This document shows positions 5,865 to 8,438 of a stretch of DNA of 8,438 nucleotides, piece after piece. Within the stretch, counting starts at the first letter, position 1. Each line of letters opens with the position of its first letter. The position numbers and the translations under genes are program-made. This DNA comes from Holophagaceae bacterium (GTDB lineage Bacteria; Acidobacteriota; Holophagae; Holophagales; Holophagaceae): the NCBI GenBank assembly GCA_003538615.1, contig DPRT01000202.1, positions 6,537-14,974 of the forward strand. Direction: 5' to 3'. The notes under the pieces are model-generated. The model ran no database searches and was not told the DNA's origin. It saw only the letters and a program-made list of their open reading frames with translations.

Positions 5865-8438
5865 TCAATCGGGGAGCTGGCGAAGGCCTTCCTTGACCAG
5901 ATCGAAACTCTGTTTGCGGACACGATGGAAGGTGGGCTGTTCCCAGGTCGGCCAGGTGAAGAGGGGCGGCAGCGGCAGGGTGCCCTTGATGGCCCGGGGG
6001 AGGCTGTCGGTGGGCCGGAGGCCCTTGGGTCCGGCCCGGAAGCGCACCAGGCAGAGCCGAAAGCCGTCGGTGACGGCCGTGCCCACCTCGCCGGAAGGGG
6101 TCGGGGCGTCCCGGACCACCCGGCGGGAACTGGGGTCCGTCACGTTGAGGAGGCCCCAGGGCAGGCTGGCCTCCACGAAATGCCAGTCGCCTTCCGCGCG
6201 GCCTTCAAGCCACTCGGCCCTGGAATCGAAGGCGGGATCGCTGCGGTCCTGGGTGCCGCGGCGCAGCCACCCGATCTCCTGGCGATGTCCGGGAAACCGC
6301 GTGCCGTCCCGGCCGATGCGGGGCCGGTTGCTCTCCGTCGCGGGCATCACGAACCGGCCGCTCTCGTGGGGAATGCTCCGATAGGGCCGGGCGAGCCGGT
6401 GGGTGAAGAGGTCATAGGGCTCATCCACGTACACGGCGCTCCCGGGCCCCTGAAGCCGGGCGATGCACTCGAGGCCCGCCGCGGATCGCAGCCCCAGGGA
6501 CCAGGGCAGCCGGTGATTGCCCAGTGCGGGATCGTGGGTGTCCAGGCCCACGGCAAAGCCCTCCGTCGCCCAATCCGGAACCGGGCCCTTGAAGAACACG
6601 CCCACGTGCAGCCAGCCTTCATCGGCGACCGCCTTGAGCTTCAGCCCGGGGCCCGCCAGATGGTCAGGGATGGCCTTCCAGTCGTCCGCCCGGCCGTCGA
6701 TCCGGATCACGGGGCGTCCCGCGCCGGGACGGTAGGCGATGAGGCCGTAGTTCTCCTCCGCGTCCTGCACGTTGTACCAGAGGGGTTTCCGTTCCAGGGG
6801 CTCCTCGAACTCGATGACCAGCCAGTTCTTCTTGAACCACTCGTCGATCCAGGCGAAGAGGATGCCGCCCGCGCAACCGGAGTCGTGAATGGCGCGGAAC
6901 ATCCGGACATCCTGCAGGCCCTGTTCCCGCTCGTTCTGGCCCCCGTGGGTCAGGCCCTGGGGCTGCCAGTGGGCCACGAGGCGGGAGCTGGGCACCCCGA
7001 ACTCTGAGATCACCACGGGGTGCCTGCGGTGGTACTTCACGAGATCCTGCAGGTAGGCCGCGTAGTGGCTCGGGCCCTCGCGGTCCCGTCCCTTCTGGTA
7101 ACCCGGTTCCAGATTCATGAAATCCGGGTAGTAGGGGTAGGCGTGGTAGCTGGCGAAGAGTCCGGCCTGGAAGGCGGGCAGGGTGTCCACCTTCTCCATG
7201 TCGAGGCCCACGGCGTCGTTGTCGTACTCCCGGATCTGCTCCCTGCTGGCAGGCAGGCCATGCTTCCGCTGCCAGGCCAGCTCCTCGTCCTTGGTGGCCT
7301 CCGTGGGATGGCTGAGCGGGTCCAGGGTGGGCCAGTTCGTGTAGGCGATGGGCCGCTGGGCGTGGTACGTGTCGTGCTCGTACTTGAGGAAGGTGTCCAT
7401 GGCCAGGGCCATGAACACCTCCGTGGCATGGCCTTGCCGGATGGACAGAAACTGTCCGATCTGATCGGAAAGCCCGGGGTGCTTCTGGTTGTAGGTGACC
7501 ACACTGTAGGGTTCCCACTCGCGCCCGAGGATGATGGCCAGCGTCCACCGCGACACGTCCGCCCGGTAGGCGCCGGAGGCGTGGCCAGGGCGGGCGGCGA
7601 TGTCCGCCCGCCCATGGAGGAGGTCCGCCACGGCCCGCATCTCCGCCTGCCATCCGGACCACCAGGCAGGATCCAGGAAATCGTCGCCGGGGGGAAGTTC
7701 GGTCCAGACGCCGTGGATGAGCCAGAGGGGCTTCGCGGCAAGGGCATTGTGTTCCGCCAGCGCCTCGTAGAATCCCGGCGGATGGATGGTGTAGACGCGG
7801 ACGGCATTGACGCCGAGCTCGGCCATCTCAGCGATCCAGCCCGCGTAGGTGGCCTTGTCCGGGAACTCGCTGGGATGCCTGCCGGGCAGGGCGGCGCCCA
7901 GGTTCATGCCCTTGATGAACAAGGGCTTCCAGGCGCCCTGTCCGTCCCGGATTTCGAACCGCGGACCTTGCACCCTGGCGGGCATCTGCAGCGCCACGGG
8001 ACGCACCAGCGGGGCCAGGGGTGGGGGCGGGTCCGGCGCGAGCGTCCGGGCCAGGGCCAGGGTCTCCTGGAAGTCCAGGCGCGTGGGCGCCTGTTTCAGG
8101 GCGGCCTCCAGCGGAACGCGGGCTTCCATGGGCCGCCCCTGCCTGAGGAGGCACAGCCCCGATCCGTAGAGGGCATCCGCATGGGCGGGCGTCTGAGCCA
8201 GCGCCCGGCCGAACCATCGGGCCGCCTCTCCGATCCGGCCCAGCCGGAGGTCTGTGAAGCCGAGGGCCGACATCGCATCGGCATCCTCGGGATGCCGCGC
8301 CAGCCACGCCTCGAATTGGATCCGGGCTCCTTCGAGATCACCGGACCTCAGGGCCTGCTGCCCCTGGTCGAAGGCCGAGAGAGGGGATCCGGGCACGGCC
8401 TGGGGGCGGGCGCTCCGCGCCGGCAGACCCGCCAGCAG
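5865..8438 (-). CDS. Exported TPR - glycoside hydrolase - CBM9-like protein, 5' end beyond window
   Basis: The frame is open to the window edge. A GTG at 8396 would give 843 residues, but the 14 codons before it read LLAGLPARSARPQA, which looks like the end of a signal peptide, so the true start is probably outside. Counting from the GTG: three TPR-like units at about 7-110, a proline-rich linker at 121-133, then a glycosidase-like TIM-barrel from about 145 to 545. It has FIKGMNLG at 160-167, GREWEPY with Glu293/Glu295 as possible acid/base, VVISEFG with Glu465 as probable nucleophile, and FAWIDEW at 514-520, in the style of clan GH-A enzymes. From about 563 (VIRIDGRADDW) to 790 follows a CBM9/DOMON-like beta domain. 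Substrate unknown; next to a synthase and an export porin it probably trims or releases the polymer in the periplasm, as PslG, BcsZ or PelA do. The GH family number cannot be assigned by eye. Confidence 0.85.
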   Translation of the reverse strand: MLAGLPARSARPQAVPGSPLSAFDQGQQALRSGDLEGARIQFEAWLARHPEDADAMSALGFTDLRLGRIGEAARWFGRALAQTPAHADALYGSGLCLLRQGRPMEARVPLEAALKQAPTRLDFQETLALARTLAPDPPPPLAPLVRPVALQMPARVQGPRFEIRDGQGAWKPLFIKGMNLGAALPGRHPSEFPDKATYAGWIAEMAELGVNAVRVYTIHPPGFYEALAEHNALAAKPLWLIHGVWTELPPGDDFLDPAWWSGWQAEMRAVADLLHGRADIAARPGHASGAYRADVSRWTLAIILGREWEPYSVVTYNQKHPGLSDQIGQFLSIRQGHATEVFMALAMDTFLKYEHDTYHAQRPIAYTNWPTLDPLSHPTEATKDEELAWQRKHGLPASREQIREYDNDAVGLDMEKVDTLPAFQAGLFASYHAYPYYPDFMNLEPGYQKGRDREGPSHYAAYLQDLVKYHRRHPVVISEFGVPSSRLVAHWQPQGLTHGGQNEREQGLQDVRMFRAIHDSGCAGGILFAWIDEWFKKNWLVIEFEEPLERKPLWYNVQDAEENYGLIAYRPGAGRPVIRIDGRADDWKAIPDHLAGPGLKLKAVADEGWLHVGVFFKGPVPDWATEGFAVGLDTHDPALGNHRLPWSLGLRSAAGLECIARLQGPGSAVYVDEPYDLFTHRLARPYRSIPHESGRFVMPATESNRPRIGRDGTRFPGHRQEIGWLRRGTQDRSDPAFDSRAEWLEGRAEGDWHFVEASLPWGLLNVTDPSSRRVVRDAPTPSGEVGTAVTDGFRLCLVRFRAGPKGLRPTDSLPRAIKGTLPLPPLFTWPTWEQPTFHRVRKQSFDLVKEGLRQLPD

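Noticed and set aside
5865..5867. TGA read as selenocysteine
   Set aside because: No SECIS-like hairpin was seen just downstream and the site is a domain boundary, not an active site. A natural stop, nonsense change or ordinary read-through is more likely.
4200..7007. Very long open frame on the plus strand (about 935 codons)
   Set aside because: It lies antisense to the barrel and glycosidase genes and its product is a low-complexity mix of G, A, E, P and R without domains. It is a G+C-driven shadow of the minus-strand genes.

Overview
The window is G+C-rich bacterial DNA in which every supported gene lies on the minus strand, so transcription runs from high to low coordinates. Tight packing, double-membrane features (an outer-membrane beta-barrel, periplasmic-type TPR proteins) and an S-box leader on a methionine gene suggest a diderm such as an Acidobacteriota (Holophaga/Geothrix type) or a delta-proteobacterial lineage. 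That placement is a guess from gene content, not a phylogeny. No tRNA, rRNA, CRISPR array, insertion sequence or phage gene is visible.

Region A (8438 to 1141) is a compact five-gene cluster that looks like a synthase-dependent exopolysaccharide assembly and export operon. In order of transcription it encodes: (1) a TPR / clan-A-like glycoside hydrolase / CBM9-like protein whose 5' end runs off the window, where the tail of a probable signal peptide can be read; (2) a TPR plus beta-barrel protein of the YaiO/PgaA/BcsC-like export-porin kind; (3) a stand-alone receiver-domain response regulator; (4) a membrane-anchored HEAT-repeat protein; (5) a membrane glycosyltransferase 2 with a DxD and a QxxRW motif, as in processive synthases. 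Gaps are 9, 24, about 12-27 and -4 bases, so one transcript is likely; its promoter lies outside the window. The proposed division of labour is: glycosyltransferase makes and threads polymer through the inner membrane, glycosidase trims it in the periplasm, TPR-barrel passes it through the outer membrane, and receiver plus HEAT protein control the synthase. No PilZ domain is seen, so control may run through phosphorylation rather than cyclic di-GMP.

Region B (about 1144 to 919) is a 222-base gene-free leader. It holds a possible sigma-70 promoter whose -35 box overlaps the glycosyltransferase stop codon, then a well-formed SAM-I (S-box) riboswitch.

Region C (918 to 1) is the 5' part of a homocysteine S-methyltransferase-family gene, the riboswitch's target. 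Two of the three cysteines that normally bind catalytic zinc are replaced.

The main oddities are: the export barrel has no signal peptide of its own and sits in the same reading frame as the upstream glycosidase, separated by one TGA and three codons; the methyltransferase has lost most of its zinc site; and the exopolysaccharide cluster combines a lone receiver with a HEAT protein.
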